Source of the DNA: a virus | Virus record (IMG/VR): IMGVR_UViG_3300017527_000096 | Location: 1 to 24,076 of that record | Length of the DNA stretch: 24,076 bases | Strand: one strand, 5' to 3' | In this document: in pieces, positions 15,981 to 22,836 of the stretch | How the letters are laid out: every line of letters starts with the position of its first letter | How positions within the stretch are numbered: position 1 is the stretch's first letter | The notes under the pieces: generated by a model | Told to the model about the DNA's origin: nothing | What the model saw: only the letters and a program-made list of their open reading frames with translations | Database searches by the model: none | Position numbers and translations under genes: made by a program

Positions 15981-16917
15981 TAAAACTTTGCTTTTTCTAA
16001 ATTACTTAATGCATTTTGATGTGCCAAATAGTTAAACGCTTCATACAAATTAGCCTGTTCTGCACATTCTAAAGCAGTCAAGCCCGAACCACCTATGTTA
16101 AACTGGCCACTCTCACTAATCCTATAAATTACACTAGCCCATCCGTAGCGCTCTTCAAAATCTTTGCTTCCATTCTTGACTTTTCCCCCACCAGCGTATA
16201 GATCAGCAAATTGTTCTTCAATGTTTCGCTTAGTTTGAGCAAAAAAAAAGCTGTGTTAATCACATTGTCCATTGTCGTGCCCAGAAACATTTTACGCCTT
16301 CTGTTGTGTTTCATCTCGGTATAGCTGTACTTTTCTCCTTTTGGCCTACACAATACACACATTACATCTGCCATTGCTTTGTAGTCTCCATTCTCAACGT
16401 CTTTCATTCTCGTTTGGAACTGTGCTGATTCGGAAAACTCTAAGACTGTTGATTCTGTCATGTGTTTAGTAGGTATTCCAAACCACTCCCCATTGATTTC
16501 AAAGCCTGTAAATTCTTCGTTAACTTTGGCGTTAGCTGGGTTCATTTCGTATTGCAGCAACCAAAACACCTGTTCTAATTGTTCCAAGTTCATTGCTTCT
16601 TGGATAATATTTGGTTCAATGTCGCACCAAAAACCAACGTCAAGACAATAGAACTCGTAACACTTAAACTTATCTTGAGGAGGCATTGCAGCCATTCGAG
16701 CCTTAAACATCAAAACACCAAGGCTTTCTTTTTCCTCTGGTGTTAGTGATTCGTCTATGGTGGCTAATTCCTCAGAGTGTTCTTTAATGAACTGGTCTAG
16801 CTCTTCGGGTCTTTTTGGATCTATATCGTCTAAGTATTCAAAGAACCTAGAGAATAGTATATCTGACCATTCAGGCGTTTTATAACTCTTGTCTTCTATT
16901 TTAAAGGTTGCTGGCAT
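15980..16917 (-). CDS. Tail assembly chaperone, predicted -1 frameshift product (GT-like)
   Basis: If ribosomes slip -1 on the T9 run at 16241-16249, they leave the zero frame after codon 225 and read an open frame to a TAA at 15980-15982, giving a 312-residue fusion with 87 new residues. The extension is protein-like (FEERYGWASVIYRISESGQF, then LTALECAEQANLYEAFNYLA), as in T domains that bind the tail tube. The -1 frame has a TAA four codons before the T-run and no ATG, GTG or TTG in its first half, so it cannot easily start alone. Its stop overlaps the next gene's ATG as TAATG. Confidence 0.75.
16129..16917 (-). CDS. Tail assembly chaperone, short form (G-like)
   Basis: This is the zero-frame product, 262 residues. 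Chaperones of this type coat the tape measure during tail assembly. Evidence is the layout: an N-terminal acidic domain (PEWSDILFSRFFEYLDDI), a helical middle with CRPKGEKYSYTEMKHNRRRK near residues 190-209, and a hydrophobic helix NVINTAFFLLKLSETL near 217-232. The codons for Ala223-Phe224-Phe225-Leu226 contain nine consecutive T bases, a slippery run, and an open -1 frame follows it. The gene starts one base after the preceding stop. The family call rests on layout plus the frameshift, not on a database match. Confidence 0.75.
   Translation of the reverse strand: MPATFKIEDKSYKTPEWSDILFSRFFEYLDDIDPKRPEELDQFIKEHSEELATIDESLTPEEKESLGVLMFKARMAAMPPQDKFKCYEFYCLDVGFWCDIEPNIIQEAMNLEQLEQVFWLLQYEMNPANAKVNEEFTGFEINGEWFGIPTKHMTESTVLEFSESAQFQTRMKDVENGDYKAMADVMCVLCRPKGEKYSYTEMKHNRRRKMFLGTTMDNVINTAFFLLKLSETLKNNLLIYTLVGEKSRMEAKILKSATDGLV
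16241..16251 (-). promoter_or_regulatory. Slippery site for -1 frameshifting
   Basis: On the minus strand the zero-frame codons read GCT TTT TTT TTG. The nine T bases allow P- and A-site tRNAs to re-pair one base back, as in the X XXY YYZ rule. The run falls at codons 223-226 of the chaperone gene. No obvious strong downstream hairpin was found by eye; a homopolymer this long can slip without one, and RNA polymerase slippage is an alternative. Confidence 0.75.
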
Positions 16918-16918
16918 C

Positions 16919-17524
16919 TTATCCTTTTATGTCTCTCTCAATACTGTTACCTTTCGATTTGTTGCTACTGGCTAACAGATTACCGCCCTTGTTTTTCTTC
17001 ATCTTAGAAAGAACACCGTTAACCTTTTCAATGACGATCATCAATTCATCAGATATTTGGACAGGATTATAGCCATCCAATGCTAATTTCTTGATGTTAC
17101 CAATCTGCTCTTGGTTCAACCTCCTAGGATTAGCTTTCTCTTTCTTGTCAGACACAACTTCTTCAGCTTTGAACAAATCCTTCTTCTTAGCCTTGTTTCT
17201 AATCTGTTTTGATTCTGTTTCTAATACATCATTGGGCGTGAACATACCCTTCTTTGCGTTATTCTTTATAGCCTTGCTATCCTTGTCAACCTCTAATTTA
17301 CCAACCTTATTACTAGCCTTCTTGAAGAACCCTTTTTTAGAGTAAGGTTTTGCCTTCTTCTCTACTGGCTCCCTGTGTCCTAAGTTTCTAAGAATACGTT
17401 TCTGTATCACTAGGATTTCCGAACACTTTCTTTTAAGGTCGTGCGGTGCTGAATCGTGAGCCTTTTGATAGTCTGCTACAACCTTAAGCTGTGCATCAAT
17501 TAGTGTTTGTTTTGTTACTTCCAT
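16919..17524 (-). CDS. Lysine-rich protein with KK-motif repeats and HTH-like C-terminus
   Basis: The 201-residue protein is very basic. It has three imperfect repeats with a KKGF/KKGMF/KKDLF core at about residues 63, 91 and 114, each followed by an acidic or neutral stretch. Residues 137-175 (NQEQIGNIKKLALDGYNPVQ, then ISDEL...EKVNGVL) look like a helix-turn-helix of the resolvase/small-terminase type. The C-terminal 25 residues are Asn/Lys/Ser-rich. It lies between the large terminase and the tail chaperone. A DNA-binding role is likely; whether it serves packaging or transcription cannot be told. Confidence 0.6.
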   Translation of the reverse strand: MEVTKQTLIDAQLKVVADYQKAHDSAPHDLKRKCSEILVIQKRILRNLGHREPVEKKAKPYSKKGFFKKASNKVGKLEVDKDSKAIKNNAKKGMFTPNDVLETESKQIRNKAKKKDLFKAEEVVSDKKEKANPRRLNQEQIGNIKKLALDGYNPVQISDELMIVIEKVNGVLSKMKKNKGGNLLASSNKSKGNSIERDIKG

Positions 17525-17538
17525 TTTATAGTTTTGTT

Positions 17539-19008
17539 TTATGCAATATAAGGATTAATTCCTTCAATAAAATATTCATACACAGCATAACAAAGTACAT
17601 CAACTTTATCATCATGTTTTCCATTAGGGAATACTTCACATTGTGTAATGAATCCATCTATCCAATTTCCATCTTCAATTAAAATAACTCTTCCTGCTCT
17701 TAAAAATGTTTCTATTGCTTCTACTCTTGTATGCTTACCAAGTTTTACAATATCATTATTAATTTCTGTACAATTATAACCTGCTTCAGTTAGGAAATCT
17801 AGAAAGGCATAACCACTAGACTTCTTTTCAATATGAAATAGACTTTGGTAATTACAACCTGCTACCCTTGAATCTAATTTAATGTATTCTATTGCCTTAG
17901 ATATTCGTTTTCTAAAGCCTGATACTCTACGAATGTACAACAATTTGTTCACTTTATCAAAATAAACGTATGCCTGTGCTGTTTCATCGTTCTTAACTTT
18001 TTCAGTCCAGGCACCATCTAAAAACATATTCCAAACAACATCGTCAATATTAAAAGGTAGTTCATTAGGTTGTTTTCTAACAAACCATTCGCCCTTAATC
18101 ATATCACCACCTTTTGCAACAGGTCTTTGTTGATAAAGACCATCAAAAGTTCTAGGATTCTTTTCTTTTATTTCTTCTAGTCTAGCCTGGCTATGTAAGC
18201 CATGAAATAAAGCTTCACCTATTTTTCTTGGATCGTTTTTATCTTCTAAATCTTCCCTAAGTGCAGGAAGTGTAATAACTTTCCATTTACCACCATCTTC
18301 TGTTGTTCCATCCCTTTTAATTAACCTACCTGCTAAATCATCATCATGCCTTCTAGTAATTGTGAAGGCAACTTTTGAATCATTGTGTAAACGTGCTTCT
18401 AATTCGTCAGTGTACCATTCATAAACATTATTTCTGTAGGTTTCACTTTTGGCTTCCTTTACATTCTTAATTACATCATCCATGAAGGCCAGCTTTGCAG
18501 GATTCCCAGCAATACCACCATCTACACCAACAGACTTCAAGAAGCCCCTACCACCAACAATTTCAAATTCTTCTGAATTCTTTATTGCATCAGAAGAAGA
18601 AACACTTTTATCATTCAGCTTTGTATTAGGGAATATCTTCTTATACTTAGGTGTTCCCATTATTCGCTGAATCTTCCTATTATATTTCTTAGCCATTGTA
18701 CTATTGTACATCACTAATAAGGCTTGATAGTCTATATTCTGACCAAACGCCCACGCTGGTAAGTACTCTGTCATCATGGTACTCTTTTGATGCTGCGGGG
18801 GCATGAATATCATAAGAAAAGGATGCTTGTCTGTTAGGATCCAGTCTTGCAGAACTTTGCAAACATATTCATGGTGCCAATTCCAAGTAAATTCACTAGG
18901 AGACATGAGCTTGAGAAAGGTGTAAAAGTCCGTTCTAGCCTTTCGCCTTTCCATCTCTAGGAGGTTGGCTACGTATTGGGCTTTTGTTATTTCTTGTTTT
19001 TTTGCCAT
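17539..19008 (-). CDS. terL: Terminase large subunit
   Basis: The 489-residue ATPase-nuclease packages DNA into proheads. The ATPase half has a Walker A-like MPPQHQKST at residues 69-77 (a variant of the common PPRHGKS) and Walker B LAFMDD at 173-178. The helix FDGLYQQRPVAKGGDMIKGE around 288-306 is typical of the linker. The nuclease half shows an RNase H-type acidic set: Asp331 in MFLDGAW, Glu394 in FHIEKKSSGY, and the cluster HDDKVDVLCYAVYEY near 465-479. The start overlaps the preceding gene by 22 bases. The length is normal for the family. Confidence 0.93.
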   Translation of the reverse strand: MAKKQEITKAQYVANLLEMERRKARTDFYTFLKLMSPSEFTWNWHHEYVCKVLQDWILTDKHPFLMIFMPPQHQKSTMMTEYLPAWAFGQNIDYQALLVMYNSTMAKKYNRKIQRIMGTPKYKKIFPNTKLNDKSVSSSDAIKNSEEFEIVGGRGFLKSVGVDGGIAGNPAKLAFMDDVIKNVKEAKSETYRNNVYEWYTDELEARLHNDSKVAFTITRRHDDDLAGRLIKRDGTTEDGGKWKVITLPALREDLEDKNDPRKIGEALFHGLHSQARLEEIKEKNPRTFDGLYQQRPVAKGGDMIKGEWFVRKQPNELPFNIDDVVWNMFLDGAWTEKVKNDETAQAYVYFDKVNKLLYIRRVSGFRKRISKAIEYIKLDSRVAGCNYQSLFHIEKKSSGYAFLDFLTEAGYNCTEINNDIVKLGKHTRVEAIETFLRAGRVILIEDGNWIDGFITQCEVFPNGKHDDKVDVLCYAVYEYFIEGINPYIA

Positions 19009-19343
19009 TCACCGTAACGCTCTATTATAGAATCATACTCTTCCTTTTCGCTTGGCAAAAGTTTTTCAGCGCTTGCTACTTGTATCGTTGGGGTGCGTCC
19101 GTCTATTGCGCTCACTAAAATATGCCAGTCAGAAAGAACTGTTTGCATGTGCTCGGAAAATTGCTCTGCTTCTCGTCTGGTGATACTAGCCCTAAATAAC
19201 AAAACAGGCTTAGGTCTAAACACCCTATCGTGCTTGACTCTTTGCTCTGCGTACTCTGCTGCTGCGAAAGCCCTAGCTGCTTCTACATTTCCGTAATGGG
19301 CTATTTTTGCCTTTAGAATATCATCGTATTTTGGTGCTTCCAT
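18987..19343 (-). CDS. Unknown 118-residue protein upstream of terminase
   Basis: The protein starts MEAPKYDDILKAKIAHYGNV, with an Ala-rich helix AARAFAAAEYAEQRVKH and then a beta-alpha segment that ends in a charged helix (KLLPSEKEEYDSIIERYGEW). The stop lies 22 bases inside the terminase gene. I do not recognise a family. Its position between the small-terminase candidate and the large terminase suggests a packaging-related protein. Confidence 0.6.
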   Translation of the reverse strand: MEAPKYDDILKAKIAHYGNVEAARAFAAAEYAEQRVKHDRVFRPKPVLLFRASITRREAEQFSEHMQTVLSDWHILVSAIDGRTPTIQVASAEKLLPSEKEEYDSIIERYGEWQKNKK

Positions 19344-19355
19344 TTTTATGTGGTT

Positions 19356-19541
19356 TTATTTGCCCTTATTAGATAGATCGTCTTGATGGATTCTACCGCC
19401 AAAAGCAACGGACACAACCATGTCACTAGTATTGCTCTCTACCTCTTTAGTGTACCAATCAATCAACTCTTTTGGTATCTGTTTCGTGTCTATCTTAATC
19501 GGGTCATCCATAATTAAGACTCGTTCGTTTGGTGTACTCAT
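19356..19541 (-). CDS. Small unknown protein (61 residues)
   Basis: The ATG at 19541 lies two bases after the previous stop. The protein starts MSTPNERVLIMDDPIKIDTK and has an acidic helical centre (IPKELIDWYTKEVESNTSD). No motif is recognised. Tight spacing within the operon supports it being real. Confidence 0.5.
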   Translation of the reverse strand: MSTPNERVLIMDDPIKIDTKQIPKELIDWYTKEVESNTSDMVVSVAFGGRIHQDDLSNKGK

Positions 19542-19543
19542 AG

Positions 19544-19759
19544 TTAAATCTGTTTTTCCAAGAACGCCATAGCCTCCTTGCTATTTTCGTTATAGCTCTC
19601 ATCGTTATCATCCACTACCTCGAAGCGGTCAAAAGGACATGAGTAGTGTTCAGTCAAAAAGTCAGAGAGCTGCCTATTGCTTATTTTCCCAATCAAAACC
19701 CTACCAGAACTTTCAATCATATAAAACGCAAACCTTCGCTTAACTTTGCAAATCTCCAT
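19544..19759 (-). CDS. Small unknown protein (71 residues)
   Basis: The start overlaps the stop of the small-terminase candidate as TAATG. The N-terminus forms beta strands (KVKRRFAFYMIESSGRVLIG) and the C-terminus is acidic (EVVDDNDESYNENSKEAM). Its function is unknown; coupling suggests it belongs to the packaging block. Confidence 0.55.
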   Translation of the reverse strand: MEICKVKRRFAFYMIESSGRVLIGKISNRQLSDFLTEHYSCPFDRFEVVDDNDESYNENSKEAMAFLEKQI

Positions 19760-20169
19760 TACTTATTCCTTTTTTCATAATCAGCAATCTCTTTCTCAAG
19801 CTCCTCGTTTGTCTTTTCACCTATATTTAAGCTTTGTTTTGATTCTATTTTTTGCATTGGCTTTCCGTTTGCCCTGTCCATCATCTTCTCTATTATCTCA
19901 AAGCCTTTTTTACTTAGCATCTCTTTTGAAACAATACGGTTTATCATCGGCTGGCTCTTGTCGCTTGCTATCTTTGTTAGCTGTTCCTGTGTAAGTGACA
20001 TCAAAACTTGGTAGGTTTGTTCTACTAGTGACCTAGTGACTAATTCGCCCTCCTCCTTTAGTTCTGCAAGGATAGACGATACTAGCTTTTTAGGTCTGCC
20101 GTTAGGGTTTCCGCTTTCGCCTTTCTTCCAAGGCTTCTTTAATCCTTTTGTGTTTTTCTTCTTTGCCAT
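19759..20169 (-). CDS. DUF5681-like protein, candidate terminase small subunit
   Basis: Residues 11-28 read KKPWKKGESGNPNGRPKK, the signature GxSGNPxGRP segment of the DUF5681 type, which phages often encode just before the large terminase. The rest is helical, with a Lys/Glu-rich C-terminus. Such proteins are thought to bind the packaging site. The length, 136 residues, is normal. Three small genes separate it from the large terminase. The small-subunit role is inference from motif and position. Confidence 0.65.
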   Translation of the reverse strand: MAKKKNTKGLKKPWKKGESGNPNGRPKKLVSSILAELKEEGELVTRSLVEQTYQVLMSLTQEQLTKIASDKSQPMINRIVSKEMLSKKGFEIIEKMMDRANGKPMQKIESKQSLNIGEKTNEELEKEIADYEKRNK

Positions 20170-20201
20170 CTTATACGCTGTTTATTACGGTGTTTAAGCT
20201 A

Positions 20202-21395
20202 CTAAAAAGGAACTTGTGAACCTTTGTACTCTTTGCCGTTTATCTTTACTTCTAAGCTACTGTCTAGCTTCATCATTCTGTCAATTATTACTTGGCAGTA
20301 TTTCGGGTCTAGTTCCATGCCGTAGCACTTACGTTTTAGTTGGTGCGCTGCTACCATAGTTGAACCGCTGCCGAGAAATAAATCTAAAACCAAGTCATTT
20401 GTTTTGGTTGAATGATTAAGCGCGTATTCTATAATTTCAATAGGTTTCATTGTAGGGTGAAGGTCTGACTTCTTCGGTCTTACAAAATCCCATACATTCG
20501 TAAGAGTTCTATTATCGGTAAATGATTTCCCAGTCTTTACCCATCCAAACCAACAAGGCTCATACTTGTTTTGGTACTTTGCTCTCCCTAGTGTGAATTG
20601 GTCTTTATTCCAAATTATAGTAGTGCTATTATGTAGGCTCTCGTCTAGAAGAGTAAACATTGCACGACCATCAGCTCCTTGCCCAGCCCAACAGTAAACA
20701 ATCCCATCACAGAATAAAATAATATTACTTATAAAGCCTTTGCAAAACTCTTTAAATTCCTCAGTAGTCATATCGTCATTCTCAATAGCCCTTACCTTGA
20801 ATTTCTCGTGTTTAATGTTCCCGTAGTTGCAATTATAAGGAGGGTCTGTGTAAACAATTACAGCCTTTTCTCCATTCATCAACCTAGCAACCGCATCACT
20901 ATCCGTACTATCTCCACACAATAACCTATGCTCACCTATTTCTATCAAATCCCCTTCAACAACATCAACCTGCATTTGTTCGGGTTCTTCGTAATCGTCC
21001 TCTTCTGCTTCAAGTTCTACCTCATCCATAAAGTCGGGAATATCTAAACCCCACTTATCTAAATCCTCACTATCCCACTCATTAGCTAGTGCATCCCAAT
21101 CCCAAGCACCAAAGCCTACATTATCTTTTATGATGAACTCTTGCTTTTCTTCTTCTGATAGGTTTAGAACTTGCTTAACCCATTCTTCAGGCACTTCTTT
21201 ATATCCTAACTCTTTTAATGCCTTATATCGCATATTCCCACCTAATAGAATGTTATTCTCATCTATTACCATAGGACGTAAGGGCATCATCTTTTCTCCA
21301 AAGGTTTTTAAGCTTTCTACTAGCTTGTGAAACTTGTCATCTTTTACTAGTCTTGGATTGTTTGGGTTTGGTTTTACTTTGCTTAACTTTATCAT
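20202..21395 (-). CDS. ParB-like domain fused to DNA adenine/cytosine-N4 methyltransferase
   Basis: Residues 1-70 are a ParB/sulfiredoxin-like domain with NPR (13-15) and GGNMRYKAL (52-60). Residues 145-395 are an amino-methyltransferase of the beta-class order: DPPY at 184-187 (catalytic motif IV), HPTMKP at 313-318, then the SAM-binding LDLFLGSGST at 337-346. An acidic linker (120-140) joins the parts. It methylates DNA, probably to hide the phage from host restriction or to mark packaging sites; the target sequence cannot be read. No restriction enzyme gene is nearby, so it is likely an orphan enzyme. The length is typical for this phage fusion. Confidence 0.88.
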   Translation of the reverse strand: MIKLSKVKPNPNNPRLVKDDKFHKLVESLKTFGEKMMPLRPMVIDENNILLGGNMRYKALKELGYKEVPEEWVKQVLNLSEEEKQEFIIKDNVGFGAWDWDALANEWDSEDLDKWGLDIPDFMDEVELEAEEDDYEEPEQMQVDVVEGDLIEIGEHRLLCGDSTDSDAVARLMNGEKAVIVYTDPPYNCNYGNIKHEKFKVRAIENDDMTTEEFKEFCKGFISNIILFCDGIVYCWAGQGADGRAMFTLLDESLHNSTTIIWNKDQFTLGRAKYQNKYEPCWFGWVKTGKSFTDNRTLTNVWDFVRPKKSDLHPTMKPIEIIEYALNHSTKTNDLVLDLFLGSGSTMVAAHQLKRKCYGMELDPKYCQVIIDRMMKLDSSLEVKINGKEYKGSQVPF

Positions 21396-21431
21396 ACTCT
21401 TATCTTATCCTTAGTCTCTTGTGTGTGTTTA

Positions 21432-21587
21432 CTACCTTTCTTCATTTTTATTTTCTTTTTCAGCAGCTTTAAAACTCATGACGGCAAGCCTCTGATTCTT
21501 ATTCCTTTTAGTAGCTTCCTCTTTGCCAAATTCTTTATTTATGACTCTTGCGATATGCCCCATTGACTTTCTGTAATCACTTGTCAT
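21432..21587 (-). CDS. Small basic unknown protein (51 residues)
   Basis: This short frame fills the gap between the barrel-like gene and the methyltransferase. Its ATG at 21587 overlaps the preceding stop as TAATG. The protein begins MTSDYRKSMGHIARVINKEF and is Lys/Glu/Asn-rich and helical to its end. No family recognised. The coupling and codon use like its neighbours support translation. Confidence 0.55.
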   Translation of the reverse strand: MTSDYRKSMGHIARVINKEFGKEEATKRNKNQRLAVMSFKAAEKENKNEER

Positions 21588-22033
21588 TACTCTATAGTTT
21601 TTAACAATCCAATACTAACAGGACAATAATAAAACTTACTATTATTCGTCATTATGCCTATTTTACCACCTACACTAAACAAATACCCCTCATTCTTACC
21701 TACATAAAAAGCTGCTCCTATTTGTACCTCTATTGCATGTTGCTGTAATGTCTCGTTATTTGAATGGTAAGCATAATTAATACCAATCACTAAGCCTGTA
21801 CTACTTGCGAATAATAAGCCTACTCTACTAACGCTTCCAAGACTTATCCTTAGTGCTGTTGATTCCTTTTGTATCATTATATCTACTGAAGGAATAAGCG
21901 AATACTCTTGTATAGGGTTTTCGTTAAGGAAGAATACAGGTTGATAAGAAGCTCCTATATTTACATTAAAATTCCTTTGAGCTGCTAGGCTAAAAGATAG
22001 TAGTATTAATGATATGGTTACTATTTGCTTCAT
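21587..22033 (-). CDS. Exported protein, predicted outer-membrane barrel-like
   Basis: The 148-residue protein starts with a clear Sec signal peptide (MKQIVTISLILLSFSLAAQ, cleavage after Ala18 or Gln19). The mature part alternates polar and hydrophobic residues in several strands (VNIGASYQPVFFL, SLIPSVDIMIQ, TGLVIGINYAYH, IEVQIGAAFYVG, YLFSVGGKIGIM), as in small outer-membrane beta barrels, but it does not end with the usual aromatic residue (it ends KTIE). An exported barrel in a phage could block receptor use by other phages. Its ATG overlaps the stop of the 40-residue gene as ATGA. Function is inference. Confidence 0.65.
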   Translation of the reverse strand: MKQIVTISLILLSFSLAAQRNFNVNIGASYQPVFFLNENPIQEYSLIPSVDIMIQKESTALRISLGSVSRVGLLFASSTGLVIGINYAYHSNNETLQQHAIEVQIGAAFYVGKNEGYLFSVGGKIGIMTNNSKFYYCPVSIGLLKTIE

Positions 22034-22152
22034 AGTGCATCTAAATAAATTAATTCTGTTCTATTCGCTTTGTGTGTTGCTGGCTCCTTTGGAGCAGTGG
22101 ATTTATAAACTAAATCATTCAAGGCTGTTGCAATTCTTCCTAGTGCTTTCAT
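22030..22152 (-). CDS. Very small unknown protein (40 residues)
   Basis: The frame runs from an ATG at 22152, which overlaps the YopX-family stop as TAATG, to a TGA overlapping the next ATG as ATGA. It begins MKALGRIATALNDLVYKSTA. Both ends coupled to neighbours is the main evidence that this is a real gene. There is no family match that I know of. Confidence 0.5.
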   Translation of the reverse strand: MKALGRIATALNDLVYKSTAPKEPATHKANRTELIYLDAL

Positions 22153-22511
22153 TATTCAACCAACAAGCCAGCGTTTTGAAAAATATTACCTAACACTTCA
22201 CATTTATAAGGGTAGAAATGGTCATGCTTTGTATGCTCTATACAAAAAGCCCCATTATGGAACACTACTTTACCTCTCCCTCCCCAATATCTAACAATAT
22301 CACCTTCATAGATTTCTTTTCCGTTCTTATCTTTTAAGCCAGTGTATTGCATCCAAACAAATTCCTTCTTTCTTAGTATTCCATGAAGAAGCGAATAGTT
22401 GGAGCAATTAACGCCATCCCAATATCCATCGTCATACTTAGAATCTAATTCACTAGACACCATCTTCTCTTCCGAAACATCCCAACCTCTAAACTTTGCT
22501 ATTCTATTCAT
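22152..22511 (-). CDS. YopX family protein
   Basis: The 119-residue protein has the full YopX layout: IAKFRGWDVSEEKMV at the start, WMQYTGLKDKNGKEIYEGDI at residues 53-72, then a small beta-barrel part (GKVVFHNGAFCIEH) and VLGNIFQNAGL. YopX proteins are common in phages of many hosts; their biochemical role is unknown. I start at the ATG at 22511; a TTG two codons upstream is less likely. The first eight bases overlap the preceding gene. Confidence 0.85.
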   Translation of the reverse strand: MNRIAKFRGWDVSEEKMVSSELDSKYDDGYWDGVNCSNYSLLHGILRKKEFVWMQYTGLKDKNGKEIYEGDIVRYWGGRGKVVFHNGAFCIEHTKHDHFYPYKCEVLGNIFQNAGLLVE

Positions 22512-22674
22512 TCTCAAACGCTTTGCTTAAATAACTATTAGCCTTTTCCAGTCTTTTAATTTCCTTACCTATTCCTTTAAGGCTTTTGGATTGGATTATT
22601 TCTTTTTCAATGATATTTTCTAAAGCTTTGTTCCCATGCCTTAGCCCTCTTTTCAGGTATAGCTCTTTCTTCAT
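22504..22674 (-). CDS. Short coiled-coil protein, unknown
   Basis: I start at the ATG at 22674 (MKKELYLKRGLRHGNKALEN), giving 56 residues that are charged and helical to the end. An in-frame ATG at 22746 would add 24 residues, but those codons run through the strong hairpin and U-run at 22689-22723, so the shorter form is preferred. The stop overlaps the YopX gene. This is the first gene of the long run toward the terminase. Function unknown. Confidence 0.5.
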   Translation of the reverse strand: MKKELYLKRGLRHGNKALENIIEKEIIQSKSLKGIGKEIKRLEKANSYLSKAFENE

Positions 22675-22688
22675 TCGCACATGTTGTA

Positions 22689-22723
22689 AAAACGAGACAG
22701 CCGATCCCCCAACCGACTGCCTC
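22689..22723 (-). terminator. Hairpin plus U-run downstream of the tRNA (terminator or attenuator)
   Basis: On the minus strand a 12-bp stem with three G-U pairs (GAGGCAGTCGGT with ATCGGCTGTCTC; plus-strand arms 22694-22705 and 22712-22723) closes a six-base loop and is followed by GTTTTT. It is more GC-rich than its surroundings. It lies between the tRNA and the ATG at 22674 with no room for a promoter after it, so it ends the tRNA transcript or regulates read-through into the next genes. Confidence 0.65.
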
Positions 22724-22754
22724 TGCACTCCAAATTTTAAAATCATCTTTATTG

Positions 22755-22828
22755 TGCTACTACAGGGAATCGAACCCCAAACCTTCTGAGTACAAATCAG
22801 ACGCTCTAGCCAGTTGAGCTAGTGTGGC
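22755..22828 (-). tRNA. tRNA-Thr (UGU)-like, acceptor stem degenerate
   Basis: A 74-base cloverleaf can be drawn. The D stem GCTC/GAGC with GG in its loop is perfect, as is the anticodon stem TCTGA/TCAGA around the loop TTTGTAC, giving anticodon UGU (reads ACA, Thr). The T loop TTCGATT is standard, with two G-U pairs in its stem. The acceptor stem, however, pairs only at positions 1, 2, 4 and 5: 3-70, 6-67 and 7-66 are mismatches. No CCA is encoded. It may be a decaying tRNA or one needing repair. Confidence 0.6.
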
Positions 22829-22836
22829 ATTTTAAA

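Noticed and set aside
16129-16131. Stop at the end of the short chaperone as the only product end
   Set aside because: The -1 frame is open beyond it with a coupled TAATG end, so a second product is likely.
22504-22746. Longer 80-residue form of the coiled-coil protein
   Set aside because: The extra N-terminal codons are the hairpin and U-run at 22689-22723, a likely terminator.
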